Below are positions 63,984 to 64,000 of a stretch of 64,000 nt of DNA, piece after piece. This DNA is from Gracilaria domingensis. Its lineage: Eukaryota > Rhodophyta > Florideophyceae > Gracilariales > Gracilariaceae. Location of the stretch: positions 62,001 to 126,000 of the forward strand of contig VCMS01000139.1 in the NCBI GenBank assembly GCA_022539475.1. The letters are read 5' to 3'. The notes beneath the pieces were generated by a model, which ran no database searches, was not told where the DNA came from, and worked only from the letters and a program-made list of their open reading frames with translations. Position 1 is the stretch's first letter; each line of letters begins with the position of its first letter. The position numbers and the translations under genes are program-made.

Positions 63984-64000
63984 ATGACGAACGGAGAGGA

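Noticed and set aside
1-64000. Reassigned stop codons (alternative genetic code)
   Set aside because: TAA, TAG and TGA all occur in frame, while all three also end intact genes, and large frames such as 57118-59514 have no internal stops.
1-64000. tRNA or rRNA genes
   Set aside because: I looked for TTCRANYC-like boxes with an acceptor stem and for conserved rRNA blocks and saw none; a covariance search would be needed to exclude them.

Overview
The window looks like nuclear DNA of an intron-poor eukaryote. The recognisable host-type reading frames (NOL10, SPT20, PDS5, RPN1, ribulose-phosphate 3-epimerase, D-cysteine desulfhydrase-like) run without obvious introns. They sit among eukaryotic transposon families: a chromodomain Ty3/Gypsy element, hAT, CACTA, a Ulp1/FAR1-type MULE and a Plavaka-like element. 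A florideophyte red alga would fit this mix, but that is a guess at low confidence. Nothing supports a bacterial origin.

Layout. 0-14.5 kb: remains of a Ulp1-protease/FAR1-type DNA transposon, split by an 11-kb Gypsy retrotransposon (1508-12512). The Gypsy is bounded by two 571-bp LTRs and an exact 5-bp target duplication, and its coding strand is minus. It also carries a long extra gene on the opposite strand and 21 copies of a palindromic 10-mer, ACCANNTGGT. 15-23 kb: decayed host-type genes (a partial NOL10 copy, NOL10, a D-cysteine desulfhydrase-like gene, SPT20). 24.9-30.8 kb: a CACTA element with two divergent genes and a long degenerate repeat flank. 31.5-33.8 kb: a hAT transposase with a BED finger. 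34-48 kb: a gene graveyard holding fragments of PDS5, RPN1 and ribulose-phosphate 3-epimerase, a ketopantoate-reductase-like gene, a tail-to-tail pair of HAD-like genes that lack the catalytic Asp, and a palindromic MITE.

48.3-62.7 kb is the most interesting part. It is a symmetrical cassette. Around a 1.4-kb array of five 70-85-bp palindromes (52.66-53.41 kb), flanked by inverted copies of what looks like one promoter, two units diverge. To the left lie a ParB-like-domain protein and an Fe(II)/2-oxoglutarate-type dioxygenase. To the right lies a single gene joining a beta-class DNA N6/N4 methyltransferase to a SET domain, followed by a large unknown coiled-coil protein and, on the opposite strand, a Plavaka-like transposase. 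I read this as a candidate mobile DNA/chromatin-modification cassette: writer, possible eraser, ParB-like partner, candidate cis sites and transposase. The biochemical roles and the cassette boundaries are inferred.

Almost every conserved frame is interrupted by one or more in-frame stops or 1-nt frame changes. In the Gypsy, CACTA and PDS5 genes the stops often fall where the family has Gln, Trp or Arg, as expected from C-to-T changes. In the cassette the breaks are mainly 1-nt contractions in A or G runs. I describe genes as the longest family-consistent path and state each break.
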